A stretch of DNA of 64,000 nt, from assembly GCF_020085105.1 (NCBI RefSeq), contig NC_058053.1:17940388-18004387 (forward strand). Reading direction: 5' to 3'. Shown here one piece after another: positions 11,641 to 24,886 of this stretch (position 1 is its first letter; every line of letters begins with the position of its first letter). The notes below the pieces were generated by a model. The model made no database searches, had not been told where the DNA came from, and was given only the letters and a program-made list of their open reading frames with translations. The DNA comes from Siniperca chuatsi (Eukaryota > Chordata > Actinopteri > Centrarchiformes > Sinipercidae). The position numbers and the translations under genes were made by a program.

Positions 11641-12752
11641 TCACTCTCAAATTTTAATGCCACATTTTTGTCAACAGTCATTATGATCATAAATATCATT
11701 CCAAAAAGCCGTTTTTTTTCTTGGACACACATAGATGGAGATGGGTGTCTTGCTCAAAGACACTTCAACATGTGAACAAGAAGCGCCGGGGGTCAAACTA
11801 CAATCCCTATAACTAATGGCCAACCTGCTGTGCTGTACCAACCTACCAAGTCAATTAACCAATCAACAAAATAAATTAAGCAATCAACACATAATAAAAC
11901 TAAATTCTAATTAATATGCTTTTTTCATGCCAGTAAAATAAACAAAATTCTTTAATAAATAGATTGAAAAGTTAAAAAGTCAAAGGCTGAAGGTTAAAAA
12001 GTCAATACAACTTACAATTATTTCCTCAAGTACTGTTCATTTCATATAGAAACAGACTGAGTTGGTCCCCATGTCTTCCACAGAGGACATTGACTAAAAG
12101 TGTTTTATTCAGAGGGTAAAATTTAGTCCATATCACTGCCAAACTGCTAAAAAGTTGTTCAAACCTTTATTTACCTTAAGCAAAACAATTTTTAGCTTTA
12201 GAAACATCCTAAATTCATTTTCTTATTTGTTTATTTTATTGTTAGATGGGGTCTCTGGAAAGATTTAAAATGCAGTTCTGTGAAAAATGCTTGGCCAAGT
12301 TTTTAATCAGGTTAATAGAACTCCAAAAACTTAATAATCAGATCTCAGCTGAACACACACACTGAAATGCACACATACAGTCAGCATGGCTTTTTGTGTG
12401 TCCGTTTGTGAGGAAAAGAGGGCTGCAGCTGAATCCTGATGTTATGTTGCATTTTAGCACATCGTTGGCTCTTAACAATATTGATAACACAACAATGAGC
12501 ATTTGCCTGTTCCAGTATAAACACACACGCACATGAACTGCAGCTTGTTTGTTTATCTGTGTCACCTTTCTGTCTGTCAGTCTGTCTGTTTGTCAGTCTG
12601 TCACCTCCCCAGGCTGCAGTGGACACATGAAGTCATCAGCCTGCATTGACGTCAGTGACTCCAGCTCCACAATACAGCCAACAGTCTGCAAGATGTTTAC
12701 AATTCTGTCTTTCATTCCTCAGAACTGTTGGTTATACAAGATTGCAGAGATC

Positions 12753-12754
<2 letters not shown>

Positions 12755-12789
<35 letters not shown>
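12755..12789. repeat. (GT)n microsatellite
   Basis: About 17 uninterrupted GT dinucleotides. The overlapping open frames of valine and cysteine are artefacts of the repeat. Confidence 0.95.
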
Positions 12790-12790
<1 letters not shown>

Positions 12791-15030
12791 CAGAGAGAGT
12801 GTGTGTGAGCTTCTCTAAGTGGGGCATGTGTGTTTGCACAACCGGACGAAGGGCAGGGAAAAAGGTCGAGTATGAGGGCAGGGGGTTGGCATTAGTAAAG
12901 CAGATTGTTGGAGACAAGAAGCAATATTTAGTGCCAGCCCAGCAGTCAAGAGGCTCTGTTGAATTTGTCAAGGTAATTAACGGTCTCGTCTAAGAGATTT
13001 GCACCTCTTTTTTATTTTGCTCTTTCTTTCCTATATCTCCACTGCTGTTATATTCCGTGTCACATACTCAGATCCTTTCAGGCTGTGTCTCCGTCACTTT
13101 GTAAATCCTCTGCTTGGCCGTGTCTCTGTTAATTTATGAGACTCGACCCACACTTCCAAACTGCTCAGTTATATAAGTTATTTCCCGTCTCTGTAGCATG
13201 ACCTTAAGTCAAACGACAGGAACAAGTGCTGTGTTCAAAGGAAGTGAGCGCACATCCTGTTTACGTCATGATCTTGTGTTCATTTCAATGAGGGAAAATA
13301 TTACAAATTAGTTTACTATACTGCCGGACAAACACCTGTTTGGAAAATACCAGGGCCTAACAAAGCAGACAAAGAAGTTGGGGGATTAGTCAGGAAGTTT
13401 ATTCGGTATTTCCTCTGAAGTTTTCTCTCCAGCTTGTACTGAAACCCATCGGTCTATAACAGTGCAGGGCCTACAATAATAAAGCAGCGCTGGCAGCAGC
13501 TCTCAGGGGGAATCAAGCGGGAAAACCCTTTCACTCTGTGATAGTCTGGAGGCATTGACGTAAGAGATGAAAAAAACAGATGGAAGGACAGGGGCTCCCA
13601 AAATGGAAAAAGCTCTCCCATCATCTGGCACAATAACATACACCAACAGCTTCGCACATCCACTAAAACATGCACTTGGACACGTACACATTCTTCATAC
13701 AGCCGTTTGTCTTAAAACTCTCTTAAAACTTTGCTGCATTAAATCAAACACACACCACACAATCTGCCACTTAGATGCTATAAACTGATAGAAACGTGTG
13801 TTTAATAGCAGCTGTGTGAAAGGCAACATATGCTGCAGAGTGATCTCAATCACACACTAAGTTACACGCTGTTTATAAAGTCCTGTGTCTGAGCTCATGT
13901 AACACGTCTGTGAAAGTAGAGACTGTTACAGTTACATAAGCCAGTGGTTTGCAAGGCCACTGATAGCACAGATACTGAAGTACATAAAGTTGCCACAGAA
14001 TAAGGTTACTGACAAACATTTAGCACCATTGGAGCCAATAGCAACACTGCTGATACTGTAAATGTCAGTGGCCAGTATATGTTATGAAGTCCACTGCAGA
14101 CAACAGCATGAGCAATAAAGAGCCGAAGTAGCTAGCTACTAGCTTCAAAACTCAATGGGTTTTCTGATAGAGGGTATCTATTAGTAAATTATTAGTAAAT
14201 TATCTTGAAAATATCTCTTCATTTTAAATAATAAAAAACAATGAATACTTTCCTACCATCAACTAATGCTAACAAATTAGTCATTTTACGGCAAAATAAA
14301 TGAAGAGGGTAAGTTGAACTTACTGATGATAATATCAATTATTTTAATAATAATTGTGAATGGTTTAATTAGTGTGTCTGTGTGTGTTTTGTTGTGATGT
14401 TGTTCTCGGATCTTTCTTATAAAAGAGATCTTGATCTCAATAAGACTTCCTGGATGTATAAAGCTTAACTAACTGACTAACTTAACTAACTTAAGTTGCT
14501 GCAGATCTATTAGGATCAGTTCTTAATTCAACAATCTGACCAACAGTCCGAGGGACTGCAGATGAAAATGATCCTTTTGGCTAATTCTGACACATTTACA
14601 TCATCATTGATATTCATTAATGTGTGTTGTACATGATAAATAAACGAATAAAGTAAATTATAAAGTAATTATCATTACTCAAGGAAATATTGGAATATTA
14701 GATTGCTGAATTTTGATGGTTGCTAGTTCAACCATCCCATTTCATAGACAGCCAGGAAGTACATATTAAAGAGGACTTAGCTCAGTCATTGCTGAATCAC
14801 TGACTGTTACACTTAAAGTCTGCAAAGTCAACAAAATTTTATTTCATGTTGTGCAGAGGCTGTGAAAATAGCTATCTGTTGGTCGCACATGAATGCATTT
14901 TGCTCAAGCAGATCACTGTCACACCGAATGGTTTTGCATCAAGTCACATATACCTGTATGAAATTCTATAAGCTATGTACAAATTATGAGCTATCAGTAG
15001 GTTGTATTACATGGTGGTTGAGAAAAGACA
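12790..15030. other. Intergenic DNA, possible LINE tail near 14420-14475
   Basis: No gene recognised. The stretch GATCTTGATCTCAATAAGAC followed by TTCCTGG resembles a common 3' end of fish LINE copies, but the body is missing, so this is tentative. Confidence 0.3.
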
Positions 15031-15038
15031 TTGATAAC

Positions 15039-15212
15039 AACTGGCGGACTTAGGTGCCCCCATGTTCGATAAAGTGCCCTCTATGGTGGCACAATGTACA
15101 AGAAAACGCAATGCAGTGCCCTCTAGGCTGCTTCTTTCTGCTTGCTGGTGCCCCGCCACATGCAGCTGGTGTCCTTTTATTTTTTCCCTCCGACAGCCTG
15201 AGTCCGCCACTG
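15039..15212. mobile_element. Short TIR element (GTGGCGGACT family)
   Basis: Starts CTGGCGGACTTAGG and ends CCTGAGTCCGCCACTG, so the ends are inverted repeats (GGCGGACT(T/C)AGG). The flanks TTGATAAC (left) and TTAATAAC (right) differ by one base and may be an 8-bp target duplication, which would fit hAT. The core is only about 170 bp and non-coding. Confidence 0.6.
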
Positions 15213-16605
15213 TTAATAACTGTAACTGAACAAAATAATCTATGAATCCAAAAGAGAAGCTTGACTTAATGCTTACTGTGAGTATATCATGTAATGAGCC
15301 CTTCAAAAACAGCAAGGGCCTGAGATAATCTGTTAATGGCTGTCTGATTTAAAAAACATTTTATTTTGAAGCACTGTGACCCTCAGATGAAGTGGTCCGC
15401 TGTGTTACTAGGCAGGCGGCCCTTGCATGTCATGAAGTATTGAAAAGCTGCAATGGCTACTGGCCTGAACTCAGAGTTTCGTAACAGAAAAGCCCAACTG
15501 TCCCCTGAGAGACACCTACACAGCCTGGAGAGCAGCGTCTGTCTGGACGAGCTGACACGGCAGCACAGTCTGACTCACAGCAGCTCTACACTCCATCTAA
15601 TGCACCACCTCTGCCTTTCACTGCACATCAGCATCAAACTCTTCTCAGAGGCACGACTACTGGATTTGTGTGTTTGTGTATGTGTGGGTCTGTGTGCCAC
15701 TGATCTTGTGCACTTGTGGTTCTCTGCTCCAGTAATCTTTTTTCTTTAGATTCTCTGTGCGCTCCTCACACTGTTAAGCTTATTAGCACACAGAAAGTGG
15801 CGTAAATGTATCCACCCATCATTTTCACATTTCCAGATTGCTATCTGTCTGGCAGCTGGTGGGTGTGTGCTTAACCTCAAAGAACATGATAGCACAGGTT
15901 TAGCTGCTTTTTCATTTAGGCTTACAATGCTGCTGTTAATACTGCTGCTCCTTGGTGTTTGTTTTTGACTTGTGTACATATTTGGTCTAAACTGTGATTA
16001 CCAAAAGGAAGCAATTTAAGTTTTATTTATTCTTGTGACGTAATAGCGCCACCTGCATTAGTGTTCTCCAGGGGACGTGAATTTATACAGACTGACGATG
16101 TTGGTACTGTAATTTAAATGGTGCAGAATCTGTGGGTGGACAGTGAAAATAGTTGTTAATATCACTTCAATTTCCACAGTGACAGTGACACTAGTTCGGG
16201 GGCCAGTCATTGCTTGGACATTAATTAGTCCTATCTGTCATTTGAGCACTTTGTATGTTACTCTGTGACTCTGTACGTTATTTTGTCGTTACTCAACCAT
16301 TACATTACTCATTACATTACTTTTGTTACTCAGCCCAACTTTGTTCCAGGTGTCCATAAATAACTCCAAAGCCTCCACATCCACACAATGTTCTGTATTT
16401 AACACTCAATACATTGAAATATTCTGTCATACTGATGGCTAAAAAGTGGGATATGTAAAGAATAACTATCCTAGTTGTATAACAAAAATAACACCCTACA
16501 CACATTGCTACAGCCCAATCTGTAACTTGCTGCTAGTATGAGTGGAAAAATGTGTGCGTGACCGGTACAAATCTGCAGCTGTCCGCGGAACACGTAAAGT
16601 ATGCC
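15213..16605. other. Intergenic DNA, nothing recognised
   Basis: No conserved coding or RNA feature. A 98-codon frame at 15453-15749 has no resemblance to a family and no splice context. Confidence 0.4.
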
Positions 16606-16609
16606 CAAG

Positions 16610-16970
16610 CCTTTAAAGGGACAGTTCACCCCAAAATCAAAAATACATATTTTTCTCAACTCTCACCTGTAGTGCTATTCATCTAGCTTGTTTTGTTGTG
16701 AGTTGCAGCGTTTCGGAGATATCGGACGTAGAGATGTCTGCATTTTCTGAATATAATGACTGGATGACTGTTGGATTGTGGTGCTCAAAACACTAAAAAA
16801 AAATATTTCTAGAAAAAGACATAGCTGTTGAATTTTACAAATGTATTTTTCTAGTGCTTTGAGCACACATATCTCCAAAACTCGGCAACTCACACCAAAA
16901 CAAGCTAGATAGATGAACAGCACACAAAAAATATGTATTTTTGATTTTGGGGTGAACTGTCCCTTTAAGG
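16610..16970. mobile_element. Complete foldback MITE with ~45-bp inverted arms, TTAA ends
   Basis: The left arm CCTTTAAAGGGACAGTTCAC continues CCCAAAATCAAAAATACATA and is repeated in inverse at the right end (TATGTATTTTTGATTTTGGG, then GTGAACTGTCCCTTTAAGG) with one base difference over about 45 bases. Both ends include TTAA, the usual duplicated target of piggyBac-type elements. The 361-base unit has no coding capacity. Partial copy at 7575-7715. Confidence 0.85.
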
Positions 16971-16974
16971 CTCT

Positions 16975-19020
16975 GAACAAAACCAAGGGATTCCTGAATG
17001 TGTATGCTTATCACCAGCAGCTAATGTTAGCAAGCTATTTAATTAAATTCAATACATGTTTATTTAAAAGTTGTTAGCCTAGCTTTCTAGTTTGCACTTT
17101 CTGAGTAGAATACAAACATAATAACATGATAACAAATGTTGAATGAAGAGACAAACAGCTTAATTCATTCACAACACATAACCAACGCTGTGTGGGGAAA
17201 AAAACATCTTGTGTCAATGTTCGTAGGGCTGTGATGTGCTCCAGTCAGGACAGCACCTAGGAAATTGACAGCATGTCTTCTTGCAACACTAGCACAGCTG
17301 AAGTATTATTATAGTTGATAGTTACACAAAAGAGATTTCAGTTTAACAAAATTAACAATGAAGGTCTTATTGAAAGCTCTTCAATAGACTAAAACAACCC
17401 AGAGTGTCTTTTGTACTTGTTTAACACTTGGCTGACATCTGGAGCTAGGAGAGAGATCAGAACAGAAACAGAGACAGAGACATGAGTATTCAACATTCAG
17501 TTTCTCCAAAGAAACACTGTAAGAAAACATGGGAAACAATAAACACATATTGGCAACCTACACAACTGTAAACTGTATCCCCCTGCCCCTCCCAATAAAG
17601 TGCAAAGGTTAGTTTCCAACTGCTGTGCTCCCCCTGAGGGGTCTGAGTGTGACGCAAGAGAGAAATCAGAGCAAACAGCTGCTTTGCCCTCCATTCGTTT
17701 GACCTTTTTTTCCTCTCTAATTCAGTAATTCAATCACATACTCTCTTTGCACGTCTGTCTGTCAATCTGTATTCATTCCAGCTATCTATGTCTGCCGCTG
17801 ACAAAGATTACTTTTCTTTAATATATTTTCTTGTGTAACTGCAGGGGAACAGTATTATAAAGGAAGCATAGAGCAGATAAGAACTGGCAGGGGCAGGGGT
17901 CTCTATCGTTTCATAAGATGACACGCTTGTGTGCAAAATGAGAAAATTAAAACCAGGACGTGTTCTTCCTCTCCGCTGCCTCCTTCCCCCACTTCACGGC
18001 CTCATAAAAACCCTGTGATTCTTCACAATGTTCTCCATTGTGCTGTGTTCCTGTTGGCTAAAGAGGCATTTCCTATCAGGATCCCCTGGACTCCTTTTCT
18101 GAGAGCAAATTGTATGTTCTGAAGGAGAAAGTCATCTGAGCAAGGATCAGAGTTGCTCTGGGACAAGTCTGACGTTCACCAGGTGCAGTTACACAGAAAA
18201 ATGACATTTAAAAGGAAAACGCTCAAGTGAAAACGTATAAACAGCTGTTCCGTAATGTGATGTACCTTTGGCAGGAGCTTTGTAACAGTAAGAGGATGTA
18301 GAATGTGAACATGGTGAAAAGGTCAAGATTATAATAGTGGAGCTGTTTCCATTCCACTCTCAACTAATATTACTTAAATATGTAACTTTCCAAAGAGCAT
18401 ACAGCTGTGTATGTGCTAGCTGTGGTCATACAGAAGCCCAAGAAGAAGAGAAAGACAGGAAAGTTGGAAAGTGGGTCAAAAAAGAGGATGCTGCAGGATC
18501 TCTTCTACTTACATTGTAATTACATATGAAAGCAAGGATTTGAAAACTATAAGCAACAGAATACCTAACTGTTAAATTTAATCACTTCTGAATACTTAAT
18601 GTAGAAATGTATCTATCTATCTGAATTTATGTGGTCTGAATTCCCCTCTTTGTAATTTCCTGTAGATAATTTCAATTTGTGTAATCTCAAAACCCGACTT
18701 AAGTACAAATCCAGGTAGAAAATTCAAGTGTTTAACATTCAAACAAGAGTTACAGCCACAGGAGCGGCTCTGTGAGGCTGTACCAAGACCCCAGTAACAG
18801 CGCTGCACAGTAGGGGCAATTTTGGTGTAGTGGCCACACTGTGTTGCAGGATCACGTGACGTCAAAAATACTTTTGTACTACTGTAATACTTCCCATACA
18901 CAATCATTACAAAATGTACAGCTGTAAAATGATGAGAAGATCTTTCTGAGCATCACAAGCACCCCAAAATGAAGCATTAATAAGAATTTGGTCCATTTGG
19001 TCCAATAAAATGTAATCATT
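16975..19020. other. Intergenic DNA, nothing recognised
   Basis: No coding exon or RNA gene could be supported. Short open frames at 17497-17694, 17931-18122, 18337-18519 and 18617-18907 have no family resemblance. Confidence 0.4.
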
Positions 19021-19029
19021 CTAGAAGGG

Positions 19030-20030
19030 ACTTCCAGTTATGGCCGCAAGTTAGAAAGTCACGCTCAGTCCTACTCCGCTAGGATCCTGGAAAAATTCTG
19101 ATATATCTTGCAGACCCACTCTTGAAACGTGTAGGTGGACTTTACACTTGACGCAGCGATGACAAATACTGGAAAGACGAGCAAAGATAGAGGGAAAACA
19201 CCAACACAATTGAAACTGACTGACTATGGGGTGCAGAGCAAAAAGTTAGCAGGGAGGCTAGCATGGAGGCCACAGAGCAAAGTGGAGGTGAGCTCACTGA
19301 GGCTAAAGCAGAAATACTGACAACAATAAACAATTTAAAGTCAGAGTTTTCAGCCAGATTTGATGGGATTCTGAACGCTGTTGAAAAAACAAGGAAAGAT
19401 CTGGCTGATTGTACTGAAAGAATGAGTGGAGGAACACTTGTCAACAAACCGGGTTATGGGATACGGTTCAGACCCTGGAGAGAAGAAATACAGTTCTGGA
19501 AGATAAAATTGTCGACATGGAGACGAGATTTCGACTAAACAACTTGAGGTTGGTGAACCTGCCCGAGGGAGCTGAAGGCTCTGATCCCTGTTCATTTTTG
19601 GAAAACTGGATACCAGAGGTGCTGGACCTGGCTCCTCTGCGGTGTCCAATAGTGATGGAGAGAGCCCATCATGTCGGGCTGAGAAGAGATACTGAAGCTT
19701 CACAGAGAACTTAAATAATGAAGTTCCTGAATTATAAGCACAAAATGCTTGTAATAAAGGCTGCTAAGGTGAAGAAAGACATCCTCTACAAGAACCAGCA
19801 AGTGAGATTTTACAACAACCTTGCCACAGAAGTGTATAAACGACGAAGGCAGTACAACTCGGTGTGCCAGCAGCTGCAGAGCCTGGGACACGGCATAATA
19901 CCGCCGGCTAAACTGGTGGTAATTTACAAAGAGCGAACACACACATTCAACAGACCAGCGGAGGCACAGGAATTCATAAACAAGGTCAAAGAAGAGGCTG
20001 GATGAGTAAAGATTGGTGACTAAGAGACAG
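19030..20030 (+). pseudogene. L1-clade LINE, ORF1 relic
   Basis: The plus strand carries an L1-type ORF1 (RNA-binding chaperone) broken over several frames. It begins TGKTSKDRGKTPTQLKLTDY, then after a frame change LEDKIVDMETRFRLNNLRLV, NLPEGAEGSDPCSFLENWIP and CPIVMERAHHVG (the RRM-like core). It then runs MKFLNYKHKMLVIKAAKVKK and ILYKNQQVRFYNNLATEVYK, ending AEAQEFINKVKEEAG and a stop at 20005 (the C-terminal domain). Frame changes near 19320, 19530 and 19715 make it non-functional. Confidence 0.85.
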
Positions 20031-20639
20031 CTATTAAGCGCAGACTGAAAGTGTGAATGCCTTTTTTTTTTACATTACTGCCGATGTAAGGTCGTTCACA
20101 CTGTAAGAGTGGTTGTGCACTAAGAGATTATAAAAGAACAGAATTTCTGTTACTTTAACGTGGTTCTAACCAAATACTGGCCTCTGTTTTATTTTTCATT
20201 CTTTAGTAGCTGTCTATTACATGTTAATGTTAAAGGCTGTGGCAATAGCAGTATTTTGATCGCTGGTACTAAATTTGCACTTATGCATTATATTCTACTT
20301 AGTGTGTTTATTTCTACACAATGTTGCATGGAGCAGGAAGGGTTGTTTACTCTTAATGTTTTTTTTGTTTTGTTTTTTTTACATTTTTTAACGGTCTTAG
20401 AGAAGGCCTATGGATTGAAACCCCACTCAGTTGGGAGAATAGGATCAATTTCTTTACCATGGTTCATTGGGTTCAATGTATGTTTTAGTGTTTAAAATGT
20501 ATTCATCTTCTCAGACATGTTACTTTTAGAGTATAATAAATTATCTGTAGCTAGGGCAGCCTCCAATATATTCAGGCTTAACCAGTCATTTTATGATCAT
20601 GAGGAAAAACTTGGTAAACTTTTAGCTTGGCAGATTAAA

Positions 20640-21430
20640 CAACAAGAAACCACAAAATAGTAACATACAATACAATAAACAAGGAATTTATAAAATATTA
20701 TGACAAGCTATATGAATCCCAAGTTAAATCTGATCTGCAGGCCCAAGATACATTCTTGGATAAATTGAGTGATCCAACTATGTCTGACAAGTTCATAGAG
20801 AAGATGGAGGAGGAACTTATGGAGGAGGAAAGAGGCATAGCTATTGATGGCATGAAATCTGGTAAAACGGCAGGACCAGATGGGCTCTCCATTAGACCTG
20901 TATAAAAAATTGAAAAAGAAAATGACAGAAACCACTATTGGAAATGTTACTGGAAGCATTCCATAATGGTAGTCTTCCTAAATTGATGACAGGAATATTA
21001 ATCATATTGTTGCCAAAACCAGGAAGGCCCAGCAACAGATGTGAAAACATGAGACCAATAAGTCTATTAAATTCTGACGTCAAAATCCTGTGCAAAATTT
21101 ATTTTAGAAGAAGGGAGCACTATTTCATTGTATTTCATTGTGTTTGGCAATGCAGTAAGATACAATCTTTTTGGGAGGAGGTTAAATAAGCAATAGAAAA
21201 GATTATCTCAAAAGACATTCCAATGGACCCTGGTTTTTTTATTTTAGGGCTATACCCAAAAGACCACAAGTATGCCAAAAAGGCAAATATTAACAACTTT
21301 TCCTTTAGAGAGAGTGAAGTATATACGGAAATGGAAACAAGATATGTTTGAAAAGGTCTGGGGACCGTTTACTGTTTTTGTGAAATGTATGGATCTATCA
21401 GATAATGAAGAAGAGGAATGAGAACTCCCT
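20640..21430 (+). pseudogene. L1-clade LINE, ORF2 relic with large internal deletions
   Basis: The first piece reads KEFIKYYDKLYESQ then KSGKTAGPDGLS, the region just before the RT core. After a frame shift come [18 protein letters not shown] and [17 protein letters not shown], the first RT motifs. The sequence then jumps to the far C-terminus ([17 protein letters not shown], then LERVKYIRKWKQDMFEKVWG), so the catalytic YADD region and the apurinic endonuclease are deleted. It follows the ORF1 relic in the right order and orientation, which supports one element spanning about 19.0-21.6 kb. Confidence 0.85.
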
Positions 21431-21619
21431 GACGGAAACCTCACAATATGGTTAATCTGAACTTAAATATGTGAAGATAATGAAATACTTTTAATTTTAA
21501 CATGTTTTTAGGATTTATGTATTTACAAAAGATGGTCACATGATCCAAAAAGAAGAAAAAAAGGGGAATTCAAGCCACATGAAATCAGATAGAGGTAAAA
21601 TAAGTAAATAAATATATTA

Positions 21620-24600
21620 TAATAATATACAAAATAAATTTATAAGTAAAATATTTGAATGCTATTAATTCTGTGGTATTTTAATTTTAACACTAAGTAT
21701 TCAGTAGAGGTGTTCAGTTGTTAAATAGAATTCAAATTATTATGGCCTTTCTTTGCTTCCATACTTACATTAGATTACATATTGTACTTGGTGCTCAATG
21801 GCTGCTGTTTGTGTGTGTGTGTGTGGGTGGGTGAATTAAAAGGTGAAAACTTAATACTTTCTCCGAGAACCTTTCATGAAAAGCTTCTTTCAACTATTAA
21901 ACACCTCTTTTCAAATTGTTCTCATTATATCCTTTAATGATTCCTCAAGCCACAACCACACTGGTCTTTGAGGAGCCAATACATTTACAGTACACCTATA
22001 GCCAGCACAGGAAAAACGTCAAATACTCAGAGTTCAGCTTTTAAACCTTTTTTTTAATACAGCAGGAATAAACCTGTGCAAACTTCAGTACAGAACACAG
22101 TTTATTGTTCAGTACGCAGGCGATACTGATGCCTGAGGGTGTATTCTTCGACATTAAACACTGAACTGTGCTATTTTCAACCCTTATTGATTTCCTTGCT
22201 TGAACCATTTGGAGCGCTGACGCAAGTGTAACTTTCTAGACGAAGGGTCGTGACTGCAGGTGCCATGACCCAGTGACTCCACTCGAGTGAGTTAGACAAT
22301 GGCGGCCAGGAGGTGTACCAGCAGGGCTGTTACTGACACTGGCAGAGGCACCGAGGGACAAGAGGCCTGAGTCTAACTGGGTCTGGGTGGCATAACTGCA
22401 GGCAACAGCCCAGTGACGAGGCTCCTCCGTCACTGCCAGTAGCTGTGCACTGGCTTAGAAACTGATGGGGTTCAATTTGTGCTACTTAGACGGGGACATG
22501 TCATTCACACCACAGTGTGTGTTGTATTTGTGTGTGTGTCACTGTCAAGCGAGTGTTGACAGGCACATCTATTATGTCTTTCTTGTGGATCTCAGCAGCC
22601 CTCTTTTGATTTCATGCACACTAAAGAGGAACTAGACATTAACTGTAGTCTAATAACTGTACAATCTTTTACCAAGTTGAGACTTTTTGTCATAAAGTGT
22701 TGGAACTGACATGATCTATGATGTATTTGCCATAAATGGGGGAACAAATGCTATATCCTGTTTAAAGAATTATATGTATCAGTAAGCAGCTCAGCACGTA
22801 CAGCATGCAGCTCTAACATGACCAAGAGTACCAAGAACACTGACACATCTCAGTTTAGCATTTTAGTATGCTGGTCATACATTTAGTAGCTGTGAAGACA
22901 TTTCACTGAAAAGCAAAAGCTGAATAGATGTTGGGATATTTCACAGGTGTAATTGAAAATGAAATTGCTTTTCTTCTTTTTTATATATTTACTTACTTTA
23001 GATTTAAATATGTACATGGTGCTTTTATATATGTAAAAGCTTTTTTATTTATAAAAGCACATATATCATTCTTTCTAATGTGTATGTTTGTAAGTTATTG
23101 TGACTCAAAAGGTTATTGTAAACTCTATTGTAAATATTATTCCCAAATAAATTTAGTGGAACAGTCACAGAGCATGTGTTTAGATTGTGGGGTATGTATG
23201 TTTAAACATTACAGTCTATGGTTCAAACAGGGTTGTGTGTTCTTGCATGTAGCCGCTGTTTGAACAGTGGCTGCATGTGCTTGTAAAGTGGTCAGCCAGC
23301 ATTAAGGGTCAGGCTCAGTGGTTTCTCAGAGTCTGTGGACTGAGAATTGATGATCAAACGGGGGAGAGAGGGAGGAGTACGAAAGACCAGGCTGGAAAAC
23401 ACAAATGAAGAGTGCTGCAGATATGTTAAAGCTGTGGGGAAAATGAATATGGTGTTTTCCAGAAACAAAGAGGCCTGTGTAAAGGTCACGGGCTGATTTG
23501 GTAATAAAAGCTGAGCTCAGATTCAGTGATGAAATATAACATGTTAATTTGTAAGCACACAGAACTGTGTGCTTATAGTAATATTATCAAGAGGGCAGAA
23601 CAACAGTGGGTTACCATCACACTGAGAGGTAAAAGTCGGGTCAGTTTACCCCTGAATATGTGACACACACAAGCAGATTTATGAAATGGGGTTTAAACAC
23701 ATACAGTATATAAGAATTCTGTGTTTGACCAAATTGTAATTTCACTGTAATGTTGTATTTTACTTGTATAACAGAACTTGACAGGTCTGACTCTGTGATC
23801 CTTTTTTAATGCAGCATGCTCAATAGTATACTCAAAAGTATAAACGATGGATGGATAGATGAGGTACAAATAGAGATTAAGTGATTATACAGGACGCAAG
23901 TGTGCTTGGCCTTGGGATATGCTTGTGTAACACGGTTCATGTAAATGTCAGTGTGGGTATGTACTGGATATATAAACAAAATAAAATGCTACAATGTTAA
24001 TTTCTTTGCACAGCTGCTTATTGTTTTACCTCTTCAGGCAACTAAAACTATTTGAATGAAACAATCTGAAAAGGCAACATCACTAAACTAAGCTAAACTG
24101 ATAGCAACATTATTCAACCTGTGACAAGGGGTCATGACTAAACATTGAGTTGTTTAAAAAAAAAACGTGGTGACCTCTTATTTAAAGGTCTTGACAATAA
24201 GGTTTTGTATAACTTACATTGCATATTAACCATTATGAGGAACATCAGATGAAAAGACTGGCATACTTGAGATTTTACTTGTTGATTTTTAGTATATGTC
24301 ACATGCCAATTATACTAAAATCAACCCATGAATAATGTATTGTTTCAGGACTTTAAATAGAAAACATTTTCCGAAACACCACTCATGTGACTCACTGACT
24401 TGAGTAAAGAAGTGTTTGACTCAAATATCACAATTCATTTGATTGTTTCCACAACAAAGGAAGCCGCTGCCTGAGTTTGATGTACAATTTGCATCCAAGC
24501 TTCAGACTGAGAGATACTATTATTACTGTGGGTTAATAAGTACAAGAATGTAATGAGGTGACGCTATCTTTAGGCGTCTCTCGGCTTTTGTGTGGTCTGT

Positions 24601-24880
24601 AGGGTCAAATGCAAGGATGACAATGCTTCATGAGGACTTTCAAACTTTATCTGATGATTTTAGGATCATTTTCTCACCCTTCACTGTGACAGGTGTGGTG
24701 GTAGATGTTTGGTAAGGTTAAAATGAGCAGATTGGATCAAAGCAGATTGACAGCGGAGTCAAACTAATCCAAAAAAGGAGCAGGGAGGCAGGAAAAACCA
24801 GAAACAAGCAGGGACACGAGAACCGAGGCTGGACCGCTGTGGGTACAAGGGCACAACTGACAAATTGGACAAATGACTAC
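21620..24880. other. Intergenic DNA, nothing recognised apart from a short (GT)n
   Basis: A (GT)n run lies at 21807-21826. No gene, RNA gene or named repeat could be supported. The frame at 22236-22433 (minus) is GC-richer than its surroundings but resembles nothing I know. Confidence 0.4.
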
Positions 24881-24886
24881 TGTTTA

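Noticed and set aside
12549..12993. Frames of repeated Cys-Val or Thr-His
   Set aside because: Produced by the (GT)n microsatellite.
15453..15749. 98-codon plus-strand frame
   Set aside because: No resemblance to a family; codon choice and context give no support.
22236..22433. Minus-strand 65-codon GC-richer frame
   Set aside because: Looked exon-like at first, but has no usable splice sites and no recognisable protein.
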